This document shows, piece by piece, positions 7,179 to 12,950 of a stretch of DNA of 13,250 nt. Source of the DNA: Candidatus Bathyarchaeota archaeon (GTDB taxonomy: Archaea > Thermoproteota > Bathyarchaeia > 40CM-2-53-6); NCBI GenBank assembly GCA_005884605.1, contig VBBE01000111.1, positions 1 through 13,250 of the forward strand. The letters are read 5' to 3'. Made by a program: the position numbers and the translations under genes. Under the pieces are notes generated by a model. That model saw only the letters and a program-made list of their open reading frames with translations. It was not told the origin of the DNA and ran no database searches. Each line of letters begins with the position of its first letter. The first letter of the stretch is position 1.

Positions 7179-7194
7179 GCCTTCGGAGAGGGAC
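7179..7194 (+). other. tRNA-Lys intron 3 (canonical 37/38, 16 nt)
   Basis: The intron lies at the usual archaeal position after A37. The central helix is CTTT (7173-7176) with AGGG (7189-7192), including two G-U pairs. The bulges are TA^G (7177-7179) and AC^A (7193-7195). The outer helix is the anticodon stem, which is complete only after intron 2 has gone. This implies ordered splicing, 2 before 3. Confidence 0.8.
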
Positions 7195-7264
7195 ACCCGG
7201 CTGTCCCGGGTTCAATTCCCGGCGGGCCCGCCATCAACGCGGGGTCTTTGGTCGTCGCTTTCCA

Positions 7265-7873
7265 CTAGGATGGTTTAGTGGGAAGTGGTGGGAGGCGAGG
7301 TTTTTCCGGGCCTTCGTAGCGGATTAGATTCTTGGCCTCTAGGGTTTCCTGAAGCTTGTTTACTGCGATGTGCACTTGAATTTCTTTCTTGGCTCCGGTG
7401 CAAACAAGTTTGCCGCTTGCGAAGACTAGAATCACAACTTTCGGTTCATCCATTCTGTAGATGAGTCCTGGAAATTGTTCTGGTTCGTACATGGTTTTCT
7501 TCAAACCATAAACCGCCTTTTCTAGGTCGATGTGGCCTCCTAGTCCACACGATGCGACAATGTTCTGTATCATTATTTCTGGCCTGCCTAGGATAACGAT
7601 TCCATCTCTTTTCAGTTCGTCGACGACTTTCAACACTGCCTGGCGCGCTTGGCGTTCAGATTTTGCGCCGGTACATACCATTTTTCCGGAGCTGAAAATC
7701 AGGGTCGCGGTTTTTGGTTTCTTCAAGCGGTAGACCAGGCCTGGAAATTGTTCTGGCCGGTATTCGACCCCAGGGAAGACACGGACGATTGCGTTGAGGT
7801 CTATTCTCTGCTTTAGCGTTGCAGAAGCAACTACGTTCTCGATATTGATGAAAGCCCTGTTTTTATCGGACAA
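7265..7873 (-). CDS. tbp: TATA-box-binding protein
   Basis: TBP binds the TATA element of archaeal promoters and recruits TFB and RNA polymerase. The 202-residue protein shows the two-fold repeated saddle. The first repeat carries PEQFPGLVYRLKKPK and SSGKMVCTGAKSE. The second carries PEQFPGLIYRMDEPK and ASGKLVCTGAKKE about 90 residues later. A short Pro-rich tail (GPEKPRLPPLPTKPS) follows the second repeat. The start is TTG at 7873 (SDKNRAFINIENVVAS), matching where TBPs usually begin. It is a monocistronic-looking minus-strand gene that converges on the tRNA-Lys, leaving only about 31 nt between them. Its promoter region holds two TATA-like elements. Confidence 0.97.
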   Translation of the reverse strand: MSDKNRAFINIENVVASATLKQRIDLNAIVRVFPGVEYRPEQFPGLVYRLKKPKTATLIFSSGKMVCTGAKSERQARQAVLKVVDELKRDGIVILGRPEIMIQNIVASCGLGGHIDLEKAVYGLKKTMYEPEQFPGLIYRMDEPKVVILVFASGKLVCTGAKKEIQVHIAVNKLQETLEAKNLIRYEGPEKPRLPPLPTKPS

Positions 7874-7914
7874 ATCGTTTCAACACCGACTTTTTGGAGC
7901 CCAAAGTTGTCCCG

Positions 7915-7941
7915 CCTTAAAAGGAGGTCCCTTATATAGGG
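7915..7941 (-). promoter_or_regulatory. tbp promoter with two TATA-like elements
   Basis: On the minus strand CCTTTTAAGG (7915-7924) lies about 46 nt upstream of the tbp start, which predicts a leader of about 20 nt. A second element, CCCTATATAAGGG (7929-7941), lies 62 nt upstream and has matching CCCT/AGGG arms. Either could bind TBP itself. The tandem arrangement would allow two start sites or autoregulation. Confidence 0.5.
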
Positions 7942-8014
7942 CGATTGGTAGTTTGGAAAATCTCTGTTTTCAGCTTGAAAGGATGTTTGCAGCTCAGGAT
8001 GACCCTGGGCATGC

Positions 8015-8323
8015 TCAGGGGATTTCTACCATTACGGAACCGTTCTGCTCTCTGACTTTGTATGTGGTGACTTTCAAGGTTGGAATAACGGTGAATGAGC
8101 CCGTCCGCACGTCAAACTTCCAACCATGCCAGGGGCAAGTGATCGTGGAACCGTTGAGACTCCCTTCACCTAGGGGTCCTCCTCGGTGTAGACAGACGTT
8201 CGCCAAGGCGAAGTACTCGTCTTTGACTCGAAATAGTGCAATGCTTCTTCCTTCGACATTCACAACTCTGCCGGATCCTTCGGTGAGGTCCCTTTTTTCC
8301 GCGATTTTGACCAACTTTGCCAA
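8015..8323 (-). CDS. Rieske [2Fe-2S] ferredoxin-like protein
   Basis: A single-domain Rieske protein. Cluster ligands are C-x-H in VCLHRGGPLGEG (Cys44, His46) and C-x-x-H in TCPWHGWKFD (Cys63, His66), at the usual spacing. Such small soluble Rieske proteins carry electrons to oxygenases or reductases; the partner is not evident. The frame is open up to ATG 8431, but that would overlap the upstream membrane-protein gene by 88 nt. The extra 36 residues are polar and unlike the fold. TTG at 8323 gives a 102-residue protein of normal length, 20 nt after the upstream stop; TTG 8314 is also possible. It is probably co-transcribed with the upstream two-TM gene. Confidence 0.85.
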   Translation of the reverse strand: MAKLVKIAEKRDLTEGSGRVVNVEGRSIALFRVKDEYFALANVCLHRGGPLGEGSLNGSTITCPWHGWKFDVRTGSFTVIPTLKVTTYKVREQNGSVMVEIP

Positions 8324-8343
8324 ACTGTGGCTTGCCCCCGTTT

Positions 8344-9006
8344 TCAGCCGATTTGGTGTTTCCCGCTGACTTCTATTATCTCTCGAGGTTCCGAAGGCGT
8401 AACTCTGGTTTTTGTGTAATTGGTCAGCCATTCTTCAAGGGCTCGAATCTGGACGCTGTCCGTTCCAAGGGTCTCCAGTTCTTCTTTCGTTAGCCTCACG
8501 GTTTTGAGAATCACATCTTCTATGTGGGATGCATGGACCCTGGTGGGTGGTTTGGGATAGATTTGTTGGAGGTACTCAAAATCCTCTTGAAGGTGTTCGA
8601 TGAACAGTATTATGCTACTGGTGAGATGTGTGGTCTTAACATCTAGAACATTGTTGTAGACACCGAGGAGCATTTCTAGGTCAGACTGAGCTCCCTTCAA
8701 CTTTTCGATGTGAAGAGAAAGGACGTCCTTTGACAAGGTCTTCTTCTCTCCCACCGCGGATGTAATGTCGATCACCAATGTGATGAGAAATGTGGTGAGG
8801 AAACCGACCCCGAGCTTGGATCTCAATCTCTCTTTTGCTAGCTTCTCAACAGGTTCGAGCTTTTTCCTGTCATGCCTTGCTACTACCCGATCAACTATCA
8901 GATAGGTCACGGGAATCGTCACTGCGAGTCCAATAAAGGCTGAGATTAGGCTCAGGTCAATATCGTCAAGAGTTATTACCAACGGCTGAACGATAAATTC
9001 AAGCAT
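8344..9006 (-). CDS. Two-TM membrane protein with helical cytoplasmic domain, unknown function
   Basis: The 220-residue protein has two predicted membrane segments, about residues 18-39 (SLISAFIGLAVTIPVTYLIV) and 66-84 (GVGFLTTFLITLVIDI), joined by a very basic loop (ARHDRKKLEPVEKLAKERLR). The following 130 residues look helical and charged, with coiled-coil-like stretches (SLHIEKLKGAQSDLEMLLG, ILFIEHLQEDFEYLQQIY). I do not recognise a family. The basic loop suggests both termini face outward or the loop contacts the cytosolic surface, but topology is uncertain. It precedes the Rieske gene by about 20 nt, so it could anchor or partner that protein (inference). The start is ATG at 9006. Confidence 0.7.
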   Translation of the reverse strand: MLEFIVQPLVITLDDIDLSLISAFIGLAVTIPVTYLIVDRVVARHDRKKLEPVEKLAKERLRSKLGVGFLTTFLITLVIDITSAVGEKKTLSKDVLSLHIEKLKGAQSDLEMLLGVYNNVLDVKTTHLTSSIILFIEHLQEDFEYLQQIYPKPPTRVHASHIEDVILKTVRLTKEELETLGTDSVQIRALEEWLTNYTKTRVTPSEPREIIEVSGKHQIG

Positions 9007-9014
9007 CGCTACCA

Positions 9015-9024
9015 GAAACGTTTC
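9015..9024. promoter_or_regulatory. Palindrome GAAACGTTTC before the two-TM gene
   Basis: A perfect 10-bp palindrome lies 9 nt upstream of the start codon at 9006, where a repressor could block transcription or initiation. A 6-bp hairpin (TAGGAC 9026-9031 with GTCCTA 9038-9043) follows directly upstream. No known motif is matched. Confidence 0.3.
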
Positions 9025-9108
9025 CTAGGACTTGCTCGTCCTAACAGTGTTTCTCCGTGTTCGTCGTTATTAGACATCGTGCGACTTCCTTCGCGTTAGT
9101 AGATCGCG

Positions 9109-10839
9109 TCAGCGCTGCGCCAAGACATTGTGTAGCTCCTTGGCGTAAGGTTCGACTGTTGTAGGTCCAAAATCAAATGGTAAATCGGCTGCTTTGAATA
9201 ATTCCGGCAATGGTTTCGACCCACCTAATGCGAGAGCCCGCTGGTAGGCTGAAATGGCGGCTCTTGGATCCTTGCGGTATCGTGTCCAAAGGCCAAGCGC
9301 ACCCATGAAAGCAATTCCATACTCAATGTAGTAGAAGGGGACTTCGAACAGGTGTAATTGTCTCTGCCACTGAGATCGGAGGAATTCCTCATGTCCGTCC
9401 CAGCTCTCTCTTCCGCCAAATCTTTTCCTAAGCCGGACCCATTGGTCTTGTCGATCTTCTCGAGTATGACTCGGGTTGGTGTAGATCCAGTGTTGGAAGG
9501 CGTCGATGGTCGCGATCCAAGCCAGCAGCTTGACGATCGATGCTAGGTGTTCCCGTTTAGAGCGGGCAGCGTCTTCCTTGCTGTAGAATGTTCCTTCTAG
9601 ATGCTCTCCTCCAATGATCTCCATTGCCTGAGAGGCCACTTCAGCAATTTCTAATGGGACGTTCTCGCTCCTGTATTGGTAGGGGAATCGTTTGTCTCGC
9701 ATTGCGAAGACGTGAAAGGCGTGTCCTGATTCGTGTAGTAATGTCCACACATCGCCATCGCGTCCGACCGCGTTCATGAATACGAATGGCAATCGGATCT
9801 CTGACAGTTCCATATTATATCCTCCTGGCGCCTTTCCCTTCCTGCTCTCAAGATCTAGGAGATTCAGGCTCGCCATCTTTCTGAGTTTCGTCGCGAACTC
9901 GGGGTTGACCTTGTCAAACACCTTGACGCATCCCTGTACCAGCTCAGATGAAGTTTTGAACGGGCGAAGGGCGGGACGACCTTTGGGGTCGACCGCTAGG
10001 TCCCAGGGTCGCAGTGGTTCAACTCTCAATCCTTGGCTTCTTTCTTTGTCAAGTTCGTGAATCAGCGGCACGATATGTTCTTCCACGGCTTCGTGGTAGC
10101 GGAAGCAATCCTCCGGGGTGTAGTCGAATCGCTCCTTCTTCCGGAAGATGAAGTCTCTGTAATTGTCGAAACTGGCGTTTTCCGCGATTCTTTGGCGGAG
10201 GGCAATTAACTGGTCATAGATCTGGTTCAGGGTGTCTTTGTCTTTCTGTCTGCGGGACTCGGCGAGGAGCCATGTTTTCTCTCGAACGCTACGGTCGGGT
10301 TCTTCCAAGAATCGTCCCATTTGTTGCATTGTTCTCTCTTGGCCTTCGTAGAGGACTGTCATCGCTCCTGTGGTTTTCTGAAATGATTGGGCAAGCTTTG
10401 TCTCTTCCTTTTCGAGTTCTACATTTTCTTCCCGGAAGAGGGCGATGTTGTTCTCTCTTTTCCTGTTGAGGACATAGTATTGCTCGAGGGGAAGGTTCTT
10501 CCGGGCAGGGGTGCCTAGATATTTGCGGTCTAGCTGGGAGAATCCTATTTTCGCCGCGGGTTCTACATTTTCGATAAAGAGTAGGTAGTTTTTCTCGCGG
10601 GCAGGGTCATCGGTTTGACATGTCATTCTCGCGTATCGAATGGATTGTTCTTCTGCCAAGGCAGACGCGAGTTCGGACTCGTCTTTGAGCCATTTCTCAA
10701 GATCGGATGCCGAATGAACCGTGCGATTTTGCAGATTTTGAAATAACTCCTTCAGTCTGCTCAGATCTGTAAGATCTATGTTGGCGGGAAGAAACTGGCG
10801 AGGGTATTCACGAGGGAGGTGAGAGTAATCGAAGGACAA
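9109..10839 (-). CDS. M3-family oligoendopeptidase (PepF-like)
   Basis: A zinc metallopeptidase that degrades oligopeptides in the cytoplasm. The zinc motif HESGH is at residues 369-373 (TLLHESGHAFH), with Glu370 as the catalytic base. The third ligand is expected from EIAEVASQAME about 25 residues on. The C-terminal block PFYYIEYGIAFMGALGLW is typical of M3B peptidases and supplies substrate-binding tyrosines. The 576-residue length is normal and no signal peptide is seen. The start is TTG at 10839 (SFDYSHLPREYPRQFLP); no ATG in a sensible place competes. The gene is divergent from the cupin. A perfect 14-bp palindrome sits in its promoter zone. Confidence 0.93.
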   Translation of the reverse strand: MSFDYSHLPREYPRQFLPANIDLTDLSRLKELFQNLQNRTVHSASDLEKWLKDESELASALAEEQSIRYARMTCQTDDPAREKNYLLFIENVEPAAKIGFSQLDRKYLGTPARKNLPLEQYYVLNRKRENNIALFREENVELEKEETKLAQSFQKTTGAMTVLYEGQERTMQQMGRFLEEPDRSVREKTWLLAESRRQKDKDTLNQIYDQLIALRQRIAENASFDNYRDFIFRKKERFDYTPEDCFRYHEAVEEHIVPLIHELDKERSQGLRVEPLRPWDLAVDPKGRPALRPFKTSSELVQGCVKVFDKVNPEFATKLRKMASLNLLDLESRKGKAPGGYNMELSEIRLPFVFMNAVGRDGDVWTLLHESGHAFHVFAMRDKRFPYQYRSENVPLEIAEVASQAMEIIGGEHLEGTFYSKEDAARSKREHLASIVKLLAWIATIDAFQHWIYTNPSHTREDRQDQWVRLRKRFGGRESWDGHEEFLRSQWQRQLHLFEVPFYYIEYGIAFMGALGLWTRYRKDPRAAISAYQRALALGGSKPLPELFKAADLPFDFGPTTVEPYAKELHNVLAQR

Positions 10840-10871
10840 GGCTCTCTCTGGTCCAGGGTCGTGGCTCTATC

Positions 10872-10885
10872 CTATGTTAACATAG
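10872..10885. promoter_or_regulatory. 14-bp perfect palindrome CTATGTTAACATAG, candidate operator
   Basis: The palindrome lies 33-46 nt upstream of the peptidase TTG start, where that gene's TATA box is expected. No other A/T-rich block is in range. It is about 65 nt upstream of the cupin TATA box. A dimeric regulator bound here would exclude TBP from the peptidase promoter. Its identity cannot be told. Confidence 0.5.
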
Positions 10886-10948
10886 TTTGTCTTATCGATC
10901 GTGCCTATCCAAACTGAGCTGGGCAGAACTGTCCTTGGCAGCAACCAT

Positions 10949-10956
10949 CTTTAAAC
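10949..10956 (+). promoter_or_regulatory. TATA box for the cupin gene
   Basis: ATCTTTAAACC contains TTTAAA, the form also seen before the microprotein gene. Start-site spacing predicts a transcript beginning near 10978. Confidence 0.5.
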
Positions 10957-11031
10957 CATGAGAAATGGTACAGGAAAACGGGTGGATTCTCGACGATAGT
11001 CAAACATCTTTCCGAAATTGTCCCGGAGAAG

Positions 11032-11316
11032 GTGGGCGACTTCAGACGGTGGTACCTGTCCAAGGCAGAGCATGGTCATCAGCTCGCGATGAGATATGTG
11101 GAGCTCACCGGAATCGTTACTCCTCATACGCATGATGTCGAAGAGACAATCTTCTACATCGAAGGCAAAGGGTCTGCGCGCATTGGCGAGAAAGAAGTCA
11201 AAGTAAGGCCAGGAACAATGATTGTGATACCGCCGGGGACGGTGCACAGCTCCATTCGAGAGGGATTCGAGCCTCTGCGCTATCTCGCCATTTTTGTGGG
11301 AAACCCTGACCTATAG
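11032..11316 (+). CDS. Small cupin-domain protein
   Basis: A single conserved beta-barrel with both cupin motifs. Motif 1 is THDVEETIFYIEGKG preceded by TPH: His32, His34 and Glu38 are metal ligands. Motif 2 is GTMIVIPPGTVH: His72 is the fourth ligand. Function cannot be inferred further, as single-domain cupins include sugar isomerases, dioxygenases and sensors. The start is unclear. GTG 11032 is the first standard start in frame, but protein-like sequence (VKHLSEIVPEKV, usual for such cupins) continues upstream with no stop and no ATG, GTG or TTG. Initiation at ATA 10996 or an upstream frameshift is possible. The alpha/beta-hydrolase gene follows 50 nt after. Confidence 0.82.
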   Translation: MGDFRRWYLSKAEHGHQLAMRYVELTGIVTPHTHDVEETIFYIEGKGSARIGEKEVKVRPGTMIVIPPGTVHSSIREGFEPLRYLAIFVGNPDL

Positions 11317-11328
11317 TTTACACGAGCC

Positions 11329-11338
11329 GGTTAAACAA
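11329..11338 (+). promoter_or_regulatory. TATA-like element for the alpha/beta hydrolase
   Basis: GGTTAAACAA lies 28-37 nt before ATG 11366, which predicts a leaderless or nearly leaderless mRNA. This supports the choice of 11366 over the longer frame from 11294. Confidence 0.4.
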
Positions 11339-11365
11339 TTGAGAGATACAGGAAACCGGCTTGAG

Positions 11366-12037
11366 ATGGAGCAGTCAAAGATTGTTTCGCCCAAGGGCGA
11401 TCATTTTGGAATCGTCTATGCCTCGCTTCCCAACCCGGGTGAAAGTAAGACCTGCCTGATCATTGCGCATGGCGCGGGCGGACCAATGTACTCGCCTTTC
11501 ATCACCTATTTCCATAAAGGCCTCGCCGAGAAGGGATACCTTACGGTGAAGTTCAACTTTCCGTACATGGAAGCTCGACGAAAGATCCCGGACAAGAGAG
11601 AGATCCTAGAGACTAGCTATCGACAAGTTATCGATGAGGTCAAGGCAAGTAAGTACCACCCTGAGCGCATCTTCGTAGGAGGCAAGTCGATGGGGGGCCG
11701 TATTGCCTCCCAGGTTGTCGCATCCGGAGTAGATGTCGAAGGACTATTCTTTCTGGGCTATCCATTGCATCGACCGGGTCAGCCGGAAATGCTCAGGGAT
11801 GAGCACCTTTATCGGATTGAGAAGCCGATGCTCTTCCTTTCCGGAACAAAAGACCAATTTGCCAAAAGGGAACTCCTTGAGGGAGTTGTGTCGAAACTGG
11901 GCGACCGAGCGGAGATTCACTGGATAGAGGGCGGTGACCACAGCTTCAACACGCGGCAGGGCAAAGACGTCCTCGTCAAGACCTATGAGGAGGCACTAGA
12001 GACTCTTGACACCTGGTTGAGAGTCAAAAGCGCCTAG
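11366..12037 (+). CDS. Alpha/beta-hydrolase, KANL3/Tex30-like
   Basis: A 223-residue alpha/beta-hydrolase. The oxyanion region is IIAHGAGGPMYSPFI. The nucleophile elbow is GGKSMGGRIAS (Ser108). The acid is Asp163 in LSGTKDQFAKRELL. The base is His192 in GGDHSFN. Together they form a complete Ser-Asp-His triad. The family (also annotated dienelactone-hydrolase-like) has no agreed substrate. The frame is open to 11294, overlapping the cupin, but MEQSKIVSPKGDHFG at 11366 is the usual beginning and has a TATA-like element at the right distance. Confidence 0.88.
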   Translation: MEQSKIVSPKGDHFGIVYASLPNPGESKTCLIIAHGAGGPMYSPFITYFHKGLAEKGYLTVKFNFPYMEARRKIPDKREILETSYRQVIDEVKASKYHPERIFVGGKSMGGRIASQVVASGVDVEGLFFLGYPLHRPGQPEMLRDEHLYRIEKPMLFLSGTKDQFAKRELLEGVVSKLGDRAEIHWIEGGDHSFNTRQGKDVLVKTYEEALETLDTWLRVKSA

Positions 12038-12062
12038 TCCTTGAAACGGGTTCAGTGTAGTG

Positions 12063-12069
12063 TTTAAAT
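12063..12069 (+). promoter_or_regulatory. TATA box for the Cys-rich microprotein gene
   Basis: TTTAAAT lies 28-34 nt upstream of ATG 12097, the spacing expected for a leaderless or very short-leader archaeal mRNA. Confidence 0.55.
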
Positions 12070-12096
12070 CGGCGAAGAGCTGGGGTTTGTGTAGCC

Positions 12097-12156
12097 ATGT
12101 GCGACACCTGTGGCTGTTCTTCCGAGCAGGAAGATAAGAGCGGCGAGGAAGCCTAG
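12097..12156 (+). CDS. 19-residue Cys-rich microprotein (CxxCxC)
   Basis: The ATG frame encodes MCDTCGCSSEQEDKSGEEA and stops at TAG 12154-12156. The three cysteines at positions 2, 5 and 7 (C-x-x-C-x-C) form a compact site able to bind a metal or an Fe-S cluster. The rest is very acidic and likely disordered. Support for a real gene comes from a TTTAAAT box at leaderless distance upstream and a hairpin-T terminator downstream; the alpha/beta-hydrolase has already ended. The start MCxxCGC resembles N-termini of some HypB-type nickel chaperones, but nothing follows it here. Function is unknown; a metal-handling or redox microprotein is an inference. Confidence 0.6.
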   Translation: MCDTCGCSSEQEDKSGEEA

Positions 12157-12200
12157 CCCTCAGCCTGCCGGGGCGTAAGTTTCCCAAATATCCATAGAAG

Positions 12201-12221
12201 GGGCTCCGAACGAGCCCTTTT
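12201..12221 (+). terminator. Hairpin-T terminator after the microprotein gene
   Basis: GGGCTC (12201-12206) pairs with GAGCCC (12212-12217) around CGAAC and is followed by TTTT (12218-12221). It lies 45 nt downstream of the microprotein stop, in the convergent gap before the minus-strand membrane protein. Confidence 0.55.
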
Positions 12222-12268
12222 CCATTATTCAACTTGTCCTAAATATGTCTCTGATCTTTGAGAGTAAT

Positions 12269-12661
12269 CTAGAAAAACTTCGGAAAGCCGAAGAGCGTGC
12301 CGACCAGTATGGCACCTAGGACGAATGTGAGAACTACTAAGACGACGATCGCCATTATTCCTACTCCGATGGCTCCCAACCAGCCAGTCTTGAAGTAGTG
12401 TTTGACGAGCAAGAGGAAGATCACAAGGCCAAGCAGGAGACCGATCAAGCCAAGAAAGGCTATCGAGGCCCCTACTAGGAAGGTTCCAACACCGGCGATG
12501 GCTAGAGCTTCTCCAAATGTGACTCTCCTGCCGACGACGATCTCTCCTGCCAACCAGAGCACGAAGCCGATGACTAGGAGATAGATTATGAAGAGGACTA
12601 TGAACCCGAGGAGTGTGCCGCCTATACCGCCGAGACCGATGCTCGGGAAAGGGGTTGCCAT
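12269..12661 (-). CDS. Small hydrophobic membrane protein, unknown function
   Basis: The 130-residue protein is almost entirely hydrophobic, with about four membrane segments: roughly residues 15-40, 50-66, 67-85 and 93-122. One short charged loop (EIVVGRRVTFGEA) lies after the first and a second (KHYFKTGW) near residue 88. I recognise no family signature. The start ATG at 12661 (MATPFPSIGLGGIGG) is well placed. A hairpin, CCTTTCC (12671-12677) with GGAAGGG (12681-12687), lies just upstream and could be a leader structure. The plus-strand frames over it are shadows. Confidence 0.7.
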   Translation of the reverse strand: MATPFPSIGLGGIGGTLLGFIVLFIIYLLVIGFVLWLAGEIVVGRRVTFGEALAIAGVGTFLVGASIAFLGLIGLLLGLVIFLLLVKHYFKTGWLGAIGVGIMAIVVLVVLTFVLGAILVGTLFGFPKFF

Positions 12662-12770
12662 TGTCGGTTACCTTTCCGCGGGAAGGGTTATTGTTTCAAG
12701 TTATCCTTGCCGGAACCGTATCAGGTATCTGGCAGTAATCCTCGATTGTCCTTTCGTTTCTTTGGGAAGG

Positions 12771-12777
12771 TTTAAGC
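12771..12777 (+). promoter_or_regulatory. TATA box for tRNA-Asp, within a 14-bp palindrome region
   Basis: TTTAAGC lies 26-32 nt upstream of 12803, exactly the spacing for a tRNA beginning there. It overlaps the perfect palindrome AAGCTTGCAAGCTT (12774-12787). The box supports GCCCAGG at 12803 as the tRNA 5' end. Confidence 0.6.
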
Positions 12778-12809
12778 TTGCAAGCTTTTCCGGGGTAGCT
12801 TTGCCCAGG

Positions 12810-12860
12810 ACAAGTATGCCGGGCTCGCGCCCTATTCCTGGAATATGGAGTGCGTAGAGG
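12810..12860 (+). other. tRNA-Asp intron A (end of 5' acceptor strand, about 51 nt)
   Basis: The segment separates the seventh acceptor base from T8-A9 (TAGTATAG). Exon end and intron end share AGG, so the ends can slide by three bases. It contains GGGC (12821-12824) with GCCC (12829-12832). CCAGGA (12805-12810) can also pair with TCCTGG (12836-12841), which would sequester the acceptor strand in the precursor. I could not fit a clean BHB, so the boundaries are unresolved and two nested introns are possible. Confidence 0.6.
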
Positions 12861-12876
12861 TAGTATAGCCCGGTCC

Positions 12877-12899
12877 GCGGCTCGCGGGAGCCGGCCGAG
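12877..12899 (+). other. tRNA-Asp intron B (D-loop, 23 nt)
   Basis: BHB fit: central helix CGGT (12871-12874) with GCCG (12894-12897), 5' bulge CC^G (12875-12877), inner helix CGGCTC (12878-12883) with GAGCCG (12888-12893), 3' bulge AG^A (12898-12900). Removal gives an 11-nt D-loop of the standard archaeal tRNA-Asp form. The outer helix is weak (one pair). Confidence 0.7.
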
Positions 12900-12926
12900 A
12901 GTATGCACGGCTGTCACCCGTGCGAC

Positions 12927-12950
12927 ACTCGAGTAATTCTCGAGCGCGTT
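12927..12950 (+). other. tRNA-Asp intron C (variable loop/T-stem junction, 24 nt)
   Basis: Complete canonical BHB: outer helix CCCG (12917-12920) with CGGG (12952-12955), central helix TGCG (12921-12924) with CGCG (12945-12948), 5' bulge AC^A (12925-12927), 3' bulge TT^G (12949-12951), inner helix CTCGAG with CTCGAG around TAATT. Removal leaves a four-base variable loop CGAC directly before the T-stem GCGGG. Confidence 0.85.

Larger units (their letters stand above)
7090..7233 (+). tRNA. tRNA-Lys(UUU) with three introns
   Basis: Acceptor GGGCCCG (7090-7096) pairs with CGGGCCC (7223-7229), the discriminator is G and CCA is encoded (7231-7233). The T-arm is CCGGG-TTCAATT-CCCGG (7206-7222) and the D-stem is GCTC/GAGC. 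Removing three introns gives D-loop AGCCAGGTA, a perfect anticodon stem CCGGG/CCCGG and loop CTTTTAA, so the anticodon is UUU (7175-7177). The variable loop is CTGTC. The exons are 7090-7106, 7132-7145, 7172-7178 and 7195-7233. No TTTAAA box lies at the proper distance upstream, because that sequence belongs to the decayed nuclease gene. Transcription may therefore come from a weak element near 7051-7061 or from further upstream. Confidence 0.92.

Noticed and set aside
7794..8369. 191-codon plus-strand frame across the tbp promoter and Rieske gene
   Set aside because: Antisense to two recognised genes, with no domain pattern.
8324..8431. N-terminal extension of the Rieske protein to ATG 8431
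   Set aside because: It would overlap the upstream gene by 88 nt and adds 36 polar residues not needed for the fold.
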